Source of the DNA: Cryptomeria japonica
Lineage: Eukaryota; Streptophyta; Pinopsida; Cupressales; Cupressaceae
NCBI RefSeq assembly: GCF_030272615.1
Contig: NC_081407.1
Coordinates: forward strand, 136,156,897-136,220,896
Length of the DNA stretch: 64,000 bases
Reading direction: 5' to 3'
The notes under the pieces were generated by a model, which was not told where the DNA came from, did not search any database, and worked only from the letters and a program-made list of their open reading frames with translations. Made by a program: the position numbers and the translations under genes. Positions 12,351 through 24,844 of the stretch are shown here, piece by piece; within the stretch, counting starts at the first letter, position 1; every line of letters begins with the position of its first letter.

Positions 12351-13418
12351 TGTTAAGATAACCAGTGGACAATTGAGAGGGGGGGTGGGTGAATTAGTTG
12401 TCAATATATTATATTAATCAAACCACTTTATAACCTTTAACTAGAGCACATAAACATTGAATACCGGAATAGCAGAAATAGATATCGATAAGCAATAAAA
12501 CATAAGAATGAAACAAAGAATTAACATAATGCAACCATACCACATCACACCATGATTTGTATGTGGAAAAATGAACAAAGGGAAGAACCACGGTGGGAAG
12601 CCTAGCCACAGTTAGATAAGACTTTTGTAGAAAGTATGTGATACAATAAGGGGCCTGCACATGCAAGAAGGCACATTGCCTAGAGTGTACTGCTCATTAC
12701 AAAGGAGTCTCACTCACTACAAAGAGGTTATAACCACCTCAATATAATTGGACAACAATCCAAAGAATGAATTGTCCGAGATAGCATCTACCATGCCTGA
12801 TTAAAGTCCTAGTTAAGCTCAATACTAGAGGCCTTTGACCTCTTACATAAACCCAATTTGATCACCTATGATCGACCAGATCTCTTTCACATATGATATT
12901 ACATTGCAACCATGATCTACAATGAGATCTTACATCAATTTATACAAACCCTGAGGCCTAAACCAATTAGGTCGGCCACCTAAAAGATATTACAATAAGA
13001 TCATTACATACATCCATATTACAATGATATGCCATGTCGGCTTTAGACCAAAACAACATTAACCAATCCATAAATCATCCCAGTAACGTGTAGAGAACAT
13101 GTAACATGATACTGGTCCATAACCTAGTTAGGTATTGGACCTAATCTGGGTCCACTACGCCAAAGAGATGTCTCTAATTAGTCAAGGCATGATCAAGGAT
13201 CACCTTCTGCATCTTGAATTCCATTTAGAAGTCGCACCAAAACCATTTATGCATCCTATCAAAGATTCTCAATAAAAGCTTTGCTGGTAAAACCTTAAAC
13301 CCTTACCGATAACACTAGTTGTTCTACTGGTAACCAAAACATGTCTGTTAGTAACCAACCATAACAGCTAGTGTTGATATCAATGAAACACATAATCAAT
13401 TCCTTCATATTGCTAACA
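12351..13418 (-). repeat. Cop1 3' LTR
   Basis: 1,068 bp, TGTTAAGATAACC...TTGCTAACA on the plus strand. It abuts the polypurine tract at 13419. It holds several ACCGGT-like motifs near its right end. Confidence 0.93.
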
Positions 13419-13430
13419 ATCTCCCCCTTT
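13419..13430 (-). other. Cop1 polypurine tract
   Basis: Plus-strand ATCTCCCCCTTT, i.e. AAAGGGGGAGAT on the coding strand, immediately before the 3' LTR. It would prime plus-strand DNA synthesis. The same tract and flank occur in NonA1, NonA2 and Cop2. Confidence 0.9.
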
Positions 13431-13833
13431 GGCATTGATGATAACACTAGATGTGAGAAAGAAAACATCTAAGTGCCAAGAAGTTCCAACAATTTATCAT
13501 AGAAGATATAACAATGAGAAATTGAAAAATCCCAGCAACTCCCCCTGAGGAGTGCAGTCCAATCTGAAACTGATTTGAATCTCTCCCAATAAAACATTAT
13601 TTTTCACATATAAGTCTCCCCCTTTGACATCAATGCCAAAGATATGACATAGATATCAAAATCTTGTGAATCTCAAAGTTGACTACTCCCCCTGAGTAGT
13701 AGCACCACTACATCAACCCGTAGCAAAGGATAAAGTTGATGATGCATACTGGACTAATGGTCTGCTCCATCAATTAAGTTTCTACCAGAGGGGTAGATAC
13801 CCCAAACCTATCTCTTAAATTCTAAAATGATTC

Positions 13834-15461
13834 CTAAGACAATGGTTTAGTAAATATATCTGCAATTTGTTCTTTAGTGTACACATAAACCAATTTGACT
13901 TCCTTTTCTTCCACCTTGTCCTTCAAAAAGTTATATTTTATTGATATGTGCTTAGTCTTAGCGTTAAATACCAGAATCTTAGACATGTCAATAGCTGTAG
14001 AGTTATCATAATAGATAACTATCGGTTCACTATAATTTACCTTGATATCCTTCAACATTTTTTTCATCCACAAGACTTGAGTGCAATTAGTTGGTGTTGC
14101 AATATATTTAGCTTCTGCAGTAGATAAAGAAATGCATGACTAATTTTTGCTAATCCATGAAACCAATTTCTTTCCAAGAAAGAAAACTCCACCAGAAGTG
14201 CTCTTCCTGTCATTAGTATCTCTTGCCCAATCTAAATTTTTATATGCACATAAAGTGAAGTTATCAAAGCTAGAATACCATAAGCCATATTTCATTGTTC
14301 TTTGCAAATACCGAAATATCCTCTTTACAACACATTCATGATTTTCTTTAGGATTACTTTGATATCTTAAAACAATACTTACTACATTCATAATATATAG
14401 TCTAGTCTGAGTTAGATATAACAAGCCACCAATCATAGACTTATACTTTATGATATTTACCGGTGCAGATGTGTCTTTGATAGATAATTTCTCACTTGTC
14501 ACCATAGGAGTACTTACCGGTTTGGAATTATCTATACCCAAATTCTTCAACAATTCCCTTAGATACTTAGTTTAACAGATAAAAATGCCTTGGTCAGTTT
14601 GAGTAATCTACAAACCTAAGAAAAATTTCATCTCACCAATCATGGACATTTCAAATTCATTCTTCATATTATTAGAGAATTCCATGCACAATTTATCTTC
14701 ACCTCCAAAAATGATATCATCAAAAAATACTTCAATAATCAGAATATCATCATCAGTGATATTGTAATATAAATTACTATCAACACTACCTTTAGTAAAA
14801 CCAAGCTTCAAAAGATATTTATCCAACCTTGCATACCAAGCTCTAGGAGCTTGTTTCAATCCATATAATACTTTCCTTAACCTGCAAACCATATCTTTGT
14901 CATTTGTCAATGAAAATCCATCAGGCTACTCAATGTATACTTCTTCCTCAAGTTCACCATTAAAAAATGCACATTATCCATTTGATAGACCTTACAATTC
15001 TTATATGCTGCATAGACAAGAAATAGTCTAACAACTTTAATTCTTGCTATAGGTGCAAATGTATCACCATAATCAATTCCTTGCATTTGAGAATATCCTT
15101 TACAAATTAATCTAGCCTTGTTTCTTACAACTTGACCATCCTCATTTAGTTTATTTCTAAAAACCTATTTAGTTCCAATAACATTATTATTTTTAGGTTG
15201 GGGAACTAAAGTCCAAGTTTTATTCTTCTCTATCTGATCTAATTCATCTTCCATATCCTTTAACCAATGTTTATCTTTACATGCTTCAATAACAGATGCC
15301 AGTTCAATTTGAGAAATAAGACATACCTCTTCTTTTGCTAGTCTTCTTCTTGTCATAACTCCCTTGTTCCTATCTCCAATGATTTGATCTTCAAAATGAT
15401 TTAATCTTACATACCTTGGTGTCTTCTGAACTTTAGGTTCACTGTTCTGATCATCAGTCAT
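13834..15461 (-). pseudogene. Cop1 reverse transcriptase - RNase H
   Basis: RT spans about 15461-14500. It has the TWTLVPQPK entry segment, [16 protein letters not shown], the catalytic box FFDDIIF (the usual [FV]VDD[IM]), and SMIGEMKFFLGL. RNase H follows, with STSGGVFFLGKKLVSW, the YYDNSTAIDMSK block and the closing HISIKYNFLKDKV...EQIADIFTKPL. The V-to-F change beside the DD pair is unusual. Frame changes lie near 14.95 kb and a TAA at about 14573 stands where CAA is expected (FIC-stop-TKYL). The protein would make and trim the cDNA; this copy cannot. Confidence 0.9.
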
Positions 15462-15599
15462 AGTTGAATGTTATGATTGTACTGGTGTAACTGTCTCAGT
15501 TTCTTGTGTCAGATGAGGCTTTGTCAGTTCAATATGATCATTTCCACTGTCGGTTCCCTATCATATGATATAGATTTATCTCTGTATTTCTCGTCCACT

Positions 15600-16537
15600 T
15601 TCACATTTGCGCTCTCCACAATTTTCTACAATCTTTTGTTATAACATATATATGTTTTTCTTTGAATTGAACATCCAAGAAATATCCCTTCAACATATCT
15701 AGGATCAAACTTCCCAATTGAATAATCCCTTTTGATATAACATTTACTTCCAAAAATTCTGAAATATTTAACAATAGGTGTATGTCCAAACCATAATTCA
15801 TAAGGAGTCTTACCGGTTTCACCTTTGATATGAGCTTTATTGAATGTGTAGACTATTGTACTTACTACTTCTCTCCAGTAGATGTGAGGCAATTTGGCTT
15901 CCATCATCATGGTTCTTGTTGCAACCAAAATAGTTCTATTCTTCCTTTCCACTACTCCATTCTATTGAGGAGTTTGGGGTGTAGATAACTATCTCCTAAT
16001 TCCATTTGTCTCACAATCACTGTTAAATTCATGAGAAGTGAACTCACCACCTTGATCTGATCTCAGACATTTGATTTTCAATCTAGTTTCGACTTACACC
16101 TTTGCTTTAAAGACCTTGAATTTCTCAAAAGCTTTAGACTTCTCCCTTAGAAAAGTCACCCACATGATTCTAGAATAATCATCAATTATCAGCATGAAGT
16201 ATCTATCACCTTGAAAGCTTCTGGTCCTTGTTGGACCACATAATTCAGTATGAATCAAATCAAGCACATAATTAGATTTATCATGTATGCTCTTAAAATA
16301 AGTTCTAACTTGATTTTCCAATTGACATTCCTTACATACCAGATTATGAGGCTTTATAATCTTAGGTATATCTCTAACTACCTTTGTTGAACTGATCTTA
16401 ACAATACAATCAAAATTAACATGACACCTCTTATGCCATAACCAACTCTCATCAATATGAGCAATCAAACATGTCTTATTTCTAGTGTTCAAGTCAAAGA
16501 TATTACCTCCAGTCTGAGTGTCGATCACAATCTCCAA
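15600..16537 (-). pseudogene. Cop1 integrase
   Basis: The zinc module is visible as WLWHKRCHVNFD...CKECQ. The core has LDLIHTELCGP (first Asp region), SDQGGEFTS (second Asp) and the PQxNGVVERKNRT box with the catalytic Glu. In that box the conserved second Gln is a TAG (CAG changed to TAG). The segment then reads TPYELWFGHTP and FGSKCYI, the Copia integrase C-terminal region. A frameshift at about 15.6 kb separates it from RT. It would integrate the element's DNA. Confidence 0.9.
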
Positions 16538-16576
16538 ACCACTTTTGTTAATGATTTTGCATTTTATATCTTTGAA

Positions 16577-16815
16577 CTAAAGCTGGAATCCCTTATCCAC
16601 CAATTGACCAAAACTTAAAAGATTATGCTTTAAACCTTCTACATAATAGACATTATCAGTATTATGCTTGCCATCCAGAGAAATAATACCTCTACCTTTG
16701 ATAATACATGCTTTGTCATCTCCAAATCTGACTTGACCAACATTGTATTCTTGCAAGGACAAATTTTTTCTTTTATCTCTAGTCATATGATGTGAGCATC
16801 CACTATCAATTACCT
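16577..16815 (-). pseudogene. Cop1 aspartic protease
   Basis: VIDSGCSHHMTRD carries the Copia protease active site (DSGCS), followed by VRFGDDKACIIKGRG and the NVYYVEGLKHNLLSFGQL segment. A TAG precedes the motif where Trp (SWVIDSG) would be expected, a G-to-A change. It would process the Gag-Pol precursor. The domain is complete in length for Copia elements. Confidence 0.88.
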
Positions 16816-17964
16816 ATTCATCCTTGTCTTCAACTTTTTCTACCAGGGCCTTTTCTTCATTCTTAATAGCCAGTTCCAGTTCATCTTCCTTTAAACCATA
16901 GAACACCCATTCCTTTCCATTGTCAGATCCACTAGCAAAGTCTCCTATCGGTTCATCCTCAAAGTCATCACTTACTCCTTTGTCATCCACTATATAGCAT
17001 TGTTTGTTTTTCTTGAATCTATATTTGTTCTGATTAGGCTTAAATGATTTCTTAACTCTTTCTTCAAATATTGCATTTCTTTTTGGACATCTAGATGCAA
17101 AATGACCAGTCTTATTACATGCAAAACATTAAAAGGTGCTTTTCCTTCATACTTACTTCATGTCAGTCCTTTAGGTACTCTTCTAGCAAATAAGGCTTCA
17201 AGTTGCTCAAATTATTCATCCTCTTTCCTCATATCTTCCAATTCTTTTGCATATAGGGATTTCCAATAAATTTTCCTAGTAGATGATGATGCATGAAAAG
17301 CAAGTTCAGATTTTGGAGCTCCAGAAGGTCCAAATTCTTCAAGCTCAAAAGAAGATAATTTCCCAATCAGAATTTCTATGTTAACTGAAGTGTTTGCCAT
17401 TGTTCTCAATTCATTAATTGCAGTCACATTCATCTTGTAAGCTGGTGGTAGGGCTCTCAAGAATTTAGAAACTATTTCATCTTCACTCAAAGATCCTCCA
17501 CAACATTGAATTCCCATGACAATCTCATTTACTCTTTCCATAAATTTAGCAATTCTTTCATTATCTTCCATCTTCAAGTTCTCATATCTTACCCGGTAAC
17601 CATCAAGTTTAGCAATTTTGACAGTAGGGTCACCTTCATTCATAGTTTTCAATTTATCCCACATAACCTTTGTAGATGATTTATCAGTCAATCCCATGAT
17701 TTGCTGATTAATAAGTGCACACAGGAGGGCTTCTCTAGCTCTGCAATCATTTTCAATATCCTTGTCCAAGTCTGTAGAAGAAGGATTGCCAGATACCAGA
17801 TCATAAGGTGTATATCCTTTCTTAGTGATCTCCCAAATATGCTTGCCAAGACATCTAAGATGAGTCTCCATTCAGATTTTTTATATCCCATAATTTGTTC
17901 CATCAAGCTTAGGGATTTCTCTTTTGAAAATAGTTGTCGGTGGATTTGAAGTATTAGTTGCCAT
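16816..17964 (-). pseudogene. Cop1 Gag
   Basis: The start is the ATG read from 17964 (MATNTSNPPTT), 45 bases from the primer binding site. The UBN2-type capsid region shows KLDGTNY, DKSSTKVMWDKL, ERVNEIVMGIQ and SKFLRALPPAYK. A CCHC zinc knuckle follows near 17.1 kb (CFACNKTGHFASRCP). Two early stops (TAA and TGA within NYGI..KI.METH) stand where Trp and Arg codons are usual in this family. A frame change separates the knuckle from the protease. Gag would form the particle and package RNA. Confidence 0.87.
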
Positions 17965-18008
17965 GGGATCTACCTCAAGCAGTTAAGCTTCTGCAAACGA
18001 GGACCAAA

Positions 18009-18020
18009 GCTTTAATACCA
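18009..18020 (-). promoter_or_regulatory. Cop1 primer binding site (mutated iMet type)
   Basis: Minus-strand TGGTATTAAAGC, two changes from TGGTATCAGAGC (one C-to-T, one G-to-A). It lies two bases from the 5' LTR. Confidence 0.85.
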
Positions 18021-18022
18021 AT

Positions 18023-19120
18023 TGTTAGGATAACCAGTGGACAACTGAGAGGGGGGAGGTGAATCAGTTGTCAACATATTATATTAATCAAACCACTTTA
18101 TAAGTTTTAATCGGAGCACATAAACATTGAATACCAAAATAGCAAAAATAAATACCAATAAGCAATGAAACTTAAGAATGAAACAAAGAATTAACACAAT
18201 GCAACCATACTACATAACACCATGATTTGTATGTGGAAAACCTGAAAAAGGGAAAAACCACAGTGGGAAGCTTACCCACAATCAGCTAATACTTCTACAT
18301 AAAGTATGTGACACAATAAGGGGCCTACACATGCAGGAAGGGACACTACCTAGAGTGTATTTCTCATTACAAAGGAGTCTCACTGACTATAGAGAGGTTA
18401 TAACCACCTCAATATAATTGGACAATAGTCCAGAAGAATGAACTGCCAGAGATAGCATCTACCATGCCTAATTATAGTCCAGGTTAAGATCAATACCGGA
18501 TGCCTTTGACCTCTTACATAAACCCAATTCGATCACCTATGATCGACAAAATCTCCTTCGCATATGATATTTCATTCCATGACCATGAACATTGCAACCA
18601 TGATCTACAATGATATCTTACATGAATTTATACAAACCCTGAGGCCTAAATCAATTAGGTCAGCCACCTAAAAGATATTACAATAAGATCATTACATACA
18701 TCCATATTACAATGATATTCCATGTCAGCTTTAGACCAAAACAACATTAACCAATCCATAAATCATCCTGGTAACATGTAGAGAACACGTAACATGATAT
18801 CGGTCCATAACCTAGATAAGTATCGAGCCTAATCTAGGTCCACCACACTAAAGAGATATCTCCATTAAATCAAGGCATGATCAAGGATCACCTTCTACAT
18901 CCTGAATTCCATCTAGAAGCTGCACCAACACCACTTATGCATCTTGTCAAAGATTCTTAGTAAAATCTCTATTGGTAAAACCTTATACCCTTACCGGTAA
19001 CACTAGTTCTTCTACCGGTAACCAAAACCTATCTGCCAGTAACCAACCATAATAGCTAGTGTTGACATCAATTACAAAACATCAATGCAAAACATAATCA
19101 ATTCCTTCATATTGCCAACA
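18023..19120 (-). repeat. Cop1 5' LTR
   Basis: 1,098 bp, aligned along its length with 12351-13418 and ending ATTGCCAACA. It carries the AGGGGGGAGGTGAATCAG edge motif shared in form with Cop2 and NonA1/2. It should contain the element promoter, but I cannot pick a certain TATA box. Confidence 0.93.
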
Positions 19121-19125
19121 TTTGT
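19121..19125. repeat. Target-site duplication TTTGT, right of Cop1
   Basis: Matches 12346-12350 exactly. Confidence 0.9.
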
Positions 19126-19742
19126 TTACATCAATTTTCTTTAATGTGGTAGCATCTCATTTGTCTCATTTGTTGCATAATGACTTATATTTTTTTCATT
19201 TAATAGTCATGTACATTAATTTATATATATTGTAGTAAAATAGTTATAATAATTATGTAATGTTCATGTTCATTCAACTAGGTAAGTACCAAGCTAAGGA
19301 TATGAATGTATATATCGAGCCTCTTATCGATGAGTTACTAAAGTTATGGAATGGCGTCACTATGTATAACATCTCTAGACCAATAGGACAAAGACAATTT
19401 AAATTCCATGCAATGCTTGTATGGACAATTCATGATGCCCCATAGCTAACACATTTTTGTGGTATGTTATAACATTCGACTGCACTTTAATGATATTTAA
19501 TTTTATGAAGTAGATATCATGCATATTTTTAAAATAATCTATTCATTATATATAATTATAAAAATTGACATATTTAATCAAATTATATATGATCTTGCAG
19601 GTCCAGTTTGTGGTCCAAAGATGACATCTCGTCGTTCAACAAGTTTAGGAAAATAGGTGTTTGATGAGTATAGGCACTTCCTCCATAGAAATCATAAGTA
19701 TTGAACTACTAAAAAATATCTTTTCAATGGGAAAGAAGAGAT
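19126..19742 (+). pseudogene. CACTA (En/Spm) TNP2-like transposase, 5' fragment with introns
   Basis: An exon from 19282 reads KYQAKDMNVYIEPLIDELLK...HAMLVWTIHDAP, the conserved D(I/M)(D/N)V(F/Y)(L/I)(Q/E)PLI.EL..LW / A.L.WTI.D.P core of TNP2. A GT-AG intron at 19462-19600 (GTATGT...TTGCAG) joins FCG to PVCGPKMTSRRS and FDEYRHFLHRNH, matching the cysteine-containing next segment of the family. Two stops (in HDAP-stop-LTHFCG and GK-stop-VFDEY) show decay. The fragment is cut at 19742 by NonA1 and resumes at 34713. Cop1 sits in the sequence just upstream, probably an intron. The enzyme would cut CACTA element ends. No element termini were found. Confidence 0.85.
19738..19742. repeat. Target-site duplication GAGAT, left of NonA1
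   Basis: Pairs with GAGAC at 34708-34712, a one-base (T/C) difference. Confidence 0.7.
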
Positions 19743-20828
19743 TGATGAATACTAAGAAGGGGGGTGAATTAGTATGCCCAAAAACTTAAACAAACTCTTA
19801 AGCAGTTTAACTACAAACCGATGTAGCAAATTAAACAATAAACTAGTTAAAACATAAACAAGCCAAATAGAAAATAAAGCATTCACCCACAGAAGCACAA
19901 TTGCCATAACACAAGATGTTTTGATGTGGAAACCCAAATGGGAAAAACCACGGTGAGTAAAACTCACAAGTCAACTATCTACAGAATAGTAACCAAGTTG
20001 GTTAAGGTTAGACCGGTTAAGGCCTTACAATGTTCTTCACCAGAATAGATCCTGTTAGGAATCTAGATCTTTGTTAGGAGATAAGTCCTGTTAAAGACTA
20101 CCCTTTTAGAGGATTTCAGATCCACAACTGTGAACCACCTTGGCCTACCCGGTTAAGGGTTTCAGACTTATCAAAGATATTAGTAATCAACAAGTGAATG
20201 ATCTAGATAGTAGCACACAATGCTTGATTAGATCGTTGGTAGCTCCTTGTTAATGTGTTATAGCATTACTTCAGTCTTCTATATTTCACACTCTCTATCT
20301 TTATTGTGAGAGACCTTTTCTCGCACAGACCTTATCTTCGTTCTCACACTACAACTATCTTAAAACCCTAGACATGATGTCCTCATATAGGAACCTAATT
20401 TCATGTTGATCCAATAAGATTAGACTATAATTTCCTAGGTACAGTGCATCTAGACACATCTAGTAACACGACATAGAAAAACCACCAAAGTGTCGGTGGA
20501 TGATAGCTCATCACACATTACAATTATATTAGTTAACAAAGTATATCGATTACTAGTTGACAAGTGAAGACTAGAAAACTAGAACATAGTGTTCCGATCA
20601 AAAGATTAATTTCTGCTCGGGGTCTTCATTCTGCTTGGGGTCTTCGGTCATGCTTTGACCAGTAAGCACTTTCTGCGAAAAACCAATTGTCTTCAACAAA
20701 TAAAGACTATATATATTAATGACATACAATACTAGTTGGAACAACTACCGGTTGAGAATAACTCATACATTAAATAAGTGTGTATCCATCAATGACAATC
20801 ACAACTAATTATCATCAAAATACCAACA
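19743..20828 (-). repeat. NonA1 3' LTR
   Basis: 1,086 bp, TGATGAATACTAAG...ATACCAACA, directly followed by the polypurine tract. By a partial hand comparison it differs from the other LTR at roughly 7% of positions, mostly transitions, many in ACCGGT motifs. Confidence 0.92.
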
Positions 20829-20840
20829 ATCTCCCCCTTT
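20829..20840 (-). other. NonA1 polypurine tract
   Basis: Plus-strand ATCTCCCCCTTT followed by GGCATTGATG, identical to the tract and flank of Cop1, Cop2 and NonA2. Confidence 0.88.
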
Positions 20841-21075
20841 GGCATTGATGACAACACTCAGGAAAATTTTGACATCTAAGTGCTTACAAAACAAAAATAG
20901 ATGTCATAATCAAAGTTACTCCCCCTAAGCACCCTTTGCAAAAATTACAAGTATGTGCATGAAATGTTAATACTCGCTAAAATTTAATACACTACTCCCC
21001 CTTTGCCAACAATGACAAAGTAATGCAAAATATTCCCCTTTTTTTGTTTGCATAATATGAAAACAGAGTAGATGT

Positions 21076-24000
21076 TCATGACAATAAAGAGTAAAACTTC
21101 TCAAAAAGAGAATTAAAGTTTTGCATAAAATTTTTCATGTCTAAAGACCATGACTCAAGAAGTGAGGTAGCAATTTCACTTTTGGTCTTCATCTGGAAGG
21201 CTAATTCTTCCATTGCATTGATGGTGCTCATCTCTTGTGTCATGGTAATAGCCTCCAAGTTCAGGAAACATTTCTGAAGAACTTGCAATTTTGGTAATAG
21301 GAGCAACTGGAGCTCCTACAGATCTCGAGTTCGATTGAAAATTTCTGAGTCTAGCTTTGCAATCTGATGCTGGTGAGTATGAATAGTTTGTCCATATACT
21401 GTGAACAGAACATAGGGCAGTTTGAAGTTGTCAATATATTTATGTAACTCTGATTGGAGTTGAGTCTTCTATTTCAGAGTATCATCACAAAATAGGTGAG
21501 GTTGATAGGTTTTACTCAAGAGTAAGTTACCTTCACCCATGGTTGAACGTATATCATCATTTTGCTTAAATAGTTGTGTCCTATCATCATCCATTTGCTT
21601 TACTAAGGCAACTTTGAGTGCCTTTTCATGGTTTTTCTTTGCAGTGGCCCGAGTAGCATCTTCCAAACATCGTACCTAATCATACACTATTGTGCAAAGA
21701 AGTTTGAGCTTGGCTAGTGAGGAATTGGTATTGGGGAGGTTAGTACCGGGGATTCGATTAGAAAGGGTGTCAATAGAAAACTGAATGACATCTTGTTCTT
21801 TCTTTTTCTTTAGTTCTTCCAATCTCTCCTACGCTAGTTGAATGCTCTACAATAGCTCAGTCTCATCTACCAATTGAGTTAGACAGGCAAGAGTCAAATC
21901 AGTGGGATTGGTGGAATCAACTTGCTTGGCTTGATCTCTGGTTACCTTCAGAGTCTGTCCTCCTTCCTTTGCCTTGATCTCGGCTTGTCTTTTCTTCTCC
22001 TCTTCTTCCTTTTCTTGGGATACCTTGGTGGCATTCACTTTCTCCTCTTCCACTCTCCTCTTCTCCTCTTCTTTCTTCCACTTTTCTTCTTTCTTTTTCT
22101 CCTCTTCCTTTTCCTTCTCTGCTTCCTCCTTCCTCTTTTCTTCTTCCTTCCTCTTCTCTTCTTCTTTATTTTTCTCTTCTTCCTTCTTCTTCTTTCTTTT
22201 TCTCTTCTTCCTTCTTCTTCTCTTCTTCCTTCTTCTTCTCTTCATGTCTTGCTTTCTCTGCTTGCTCTTTCTCTTTCTTTTCTTTCTTCGCTTTCTCTTT
22301 TTCCTGTTTCTCTTTTTCCATTTTCTCATCCTTTTCTTTCTCCATTCTCCCTTTTTCATCTTTTTCCTTGTCTGGAGTGTTATGTACAATATCTAGTGCA
22401 TCAACATCAATGGGTTCATTTTGTTCTATCATTCTTTCACCCAGACTGTCAAGGATTTCATTCAGTTTGGCTGTGGATAGGTCAGGCTCTTACTCACCTT
22501 GCCGATTAGCTTCAGATACTTGTTGCATTTTGACAGAAGCTTTAACCTGCAAATGGGTGTCTTTTTCTACTTCAGAATTTTTGCCTCCGAGTAGCTGGAG
22601 TCTTCTTCTTTGCATGAGGAAAAAGCCTTTGTACTTATCAATAATTTCAAACAATTCTGAGTTAGAGGCATTTAGAAAATATTGAGCAAAAACTTTCTCC
22701 CTGATGTCTTGCTCTTTTTAAATGGCAATGCACCATTTGTTGTCCAAAGAATCATACAAAGATTTAGAAGTAACTGATTTAATTTCAGAAGGTGACCGAT
22801 CATTAATACATACATATTTAATAAGTTCTTGTTCAACATCCTCCTTTTCACTATTATTGAAATCATCAAAATATTCTTTTAAATCATCAAGAACTTTTCT
22901 TCTAATATTCTTTATGGTCCTTTGACAATGTGTCATAGGTTTGTAAAAGGAAATATCTAAATTTACCGGTGCAAAGGTTGCTGATACATTACCGGTTGAC
23001 TTCATCTTCTTGCTTGATTGTCTTGTCTTTTTTATTTCTACCTCTGGTTCAGTGCCTTCTGAATCTGGTGAGTTATTCCTGGTTTTCCTGTTTCTTTCGA
23101 ATACCTTTGCCAGAATAGCCTCTGGTTTCTTTTTTGTTGGTGACCTTTTGGTCACTTTAGGATTGGCACTAGATGTAACTAGTGTCGATGTCGATGGTAC
23201 TGCTTTATTCTTTTTCTGTTTTGGTACCTCAATAGGTTTGATCCTTTCTAAGTAAGTACCAGTCCTATTTTTCTTGGGATCTAGTGGTGAAGCAATTAGG
23301 GTAGAGGCATACCCTATCAGTATATCATTTACTACTTCATACCCCATAGGTCCAACTACATCTTCTCTGGGTTCGACCGCTTCCATTATGTAGTGATCTA
23401 TTTTGATGGTGAAATAGATGTCATCTTTATATTTCTTAACTAGATCACCAGATATTCTCATTCTCTAGTTCATCTTTAGTTTGAACTCATCAAATATCTA
23501 TTTAGAGTCTCTGGATATGCAGTTCCCACTACTTGCAGACTCTCCTTTATTTGTCTAGAAACCGGTAGGTCAATTGACCATTGAACATCACTAACTCCAG
23601 GAAAATATCCTTGAAAGTAGAAAAATAAACCGACAAGTAGTTGACCAATTTTAAACCTCAAGGTTTTATTTGAATTGATTAACTTCAAGTTATCTATGAG
23701 TTGTTTCTGCATATAGGTACATAAGTCACATTCTGCATTCTCCTTTATCATCCTATAAGTGGCATGCACTGCAGCTGCAGGAACAAAATTCATTCTGCTA
23801 GCATAGAATATTCTATACCTGATTACCATGCATGCATATTTCACCAAATCATCTTTAATGGTGTTGACCATCATTGCCTGTTGGTCACTCATAGAGATGG
23901 TGAGCTCTGTAATTTTAGTTTTGGTGATCTTTCAAAGAATGAGGACTTCTCCAACATTGCAGAAACTGGTCGCAACATGAATTGTCTCTGGTGTAATATC

Positions 24001-24354
24001 TTGGGTTTTCTCAAGGTACATCTTATCACCATGAACCCTACTAAGGATAATCCTGATGTGTTCTTCTATAAATTCATTGAGAAAATATACTACATTATGC
24101 AATTTCTTCTTCGCTATTATGCTATATTCAGGTTTAATCTTCTTATTGTCTCCACAAAACAGACTTAGCTGGGAGTGAATCACTAGGGACCCTAGGTCTT
24201 CTAGTTTGCAATCAATATATCCTAAAACATCGCCTTCGACAATGACTCGAGTGGGAATTTGAGATAGGGTATTATATTTCATCTTCTTTTTAAGAAGCTC
24301 AAGTGCATCCTTAGGTTCAGTAGAAATAGAAGGGATTTTAGATGCAAAAGCCAT
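21076..24354 (-). pseudogene. NonA1 ORF2: ~1,090-codon protein of unknown function
   Basis: The start is MAFASKIPS at 24354. The N-terminal ~350 residues look globular (LGSLVIHSQLSLFCGD, ILSRVHGDKMYLE, TIKDDLVKYACMVIRYRIFYASRMN, QLLVGLFFYFQGYFPGV). A basic Ser/Thr/Pro-rich linker (PKVTKRSPTKKK) follows, then a segment ending in SLYDSLDNKWCIAI. Next comes a long Lys/Glu coiled coil (about 22.4-21.95 kb) and a helical C-terminus ending LLESWSLDMKNF...SLLS. Frame changes occur near 23470 and in the Lys/Glu tract. Stops at 22490-22492, 21829-21831 and 21316-21318 coincide with stops in NonA2. I recognise no catalytic motif. It could be a structural or chromatin-binding accessory protein. Confidence 0.72.
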
Positions 24355-24844
24355 ATCTAGAAGATTCCAAATGACAAGAATGTTTCAACAAGAAATTCCT
24401 TCACACTCCAAACTTTGACTTTCACACTAATAGCTTGAAGTGGCTACTAAACCTTGTGCAAGATTCCTTTCTGAATTCTTTTGAATGCAAGATAAATTGC
24501 TCTGGTTGCACTGCTCAAGCTTAGAAAAAATCTTCTCTGAAAATAGGTAAGTAAAAATGATGACACAAGTCACTTTTAAACATGCTCCCACCTACCATAA
24601 TAAATGCATCATCATTAGGGTTCAAACCCTAATTTTACCTTTTACCACTTCATTTCTTTTGTCGATTGATAGGTAACAAATATCGATAAAGGTACTTTAC
24701 CAATATACTCCGGGGGTTTGAAACATTTTATCGATATGTTCTGCCTAATCTTTTTGAATCTCAGTTTGCTGGTTCAGGGATTTCCACACTAGGTGTGGAA
24801 ACTGGTACATCTTGTGGCTTCTCTTCATATTTCTTTTTCCAAGT
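24355..24844 (-). other. NonA1 spacer between ORF1 and ORF2
   Basis: No open frame of note. NonA2 has a matching spacer at 31419-31857 with recognisable similarity (TTAGGGTTCAAACCCTAATTTT against TTAGGGCACAAACCCTAATTTT), so it is a fixed part of the element and may hold an internal leader for ORF2. Confidence 0.6.

Larger units (their letters stand above)
12351..19120 (-). mobile_element. Cop1: full-length Ty1/Copia LTR retrotransposon
   Basis: Two LTRs (12351-13418 and 18023-19120) start TG and end CA, and are flanked by the perfect 5-bp duplication TTTGT. Between them, on the minus strand, are primer binding site, gag, protease, integrase, RT, RNase H and polypurine tract. Integrase before RT defines Copia. 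Several frameshifts and many stops make it inactive. The LTRs differ visibly (for example GACAATTGAG against GACAACTGAG), so the insertion is not recent. Confidence 0.96.

Noticed and set aside
21922-22509. Plus-strand frames rich in Ser/Phe/Leu
   Set aside because: Complement of the Lys/Glu coiled-coil tract of NonA1 ORF2; the same applies to 29200-29586 for NonA2.
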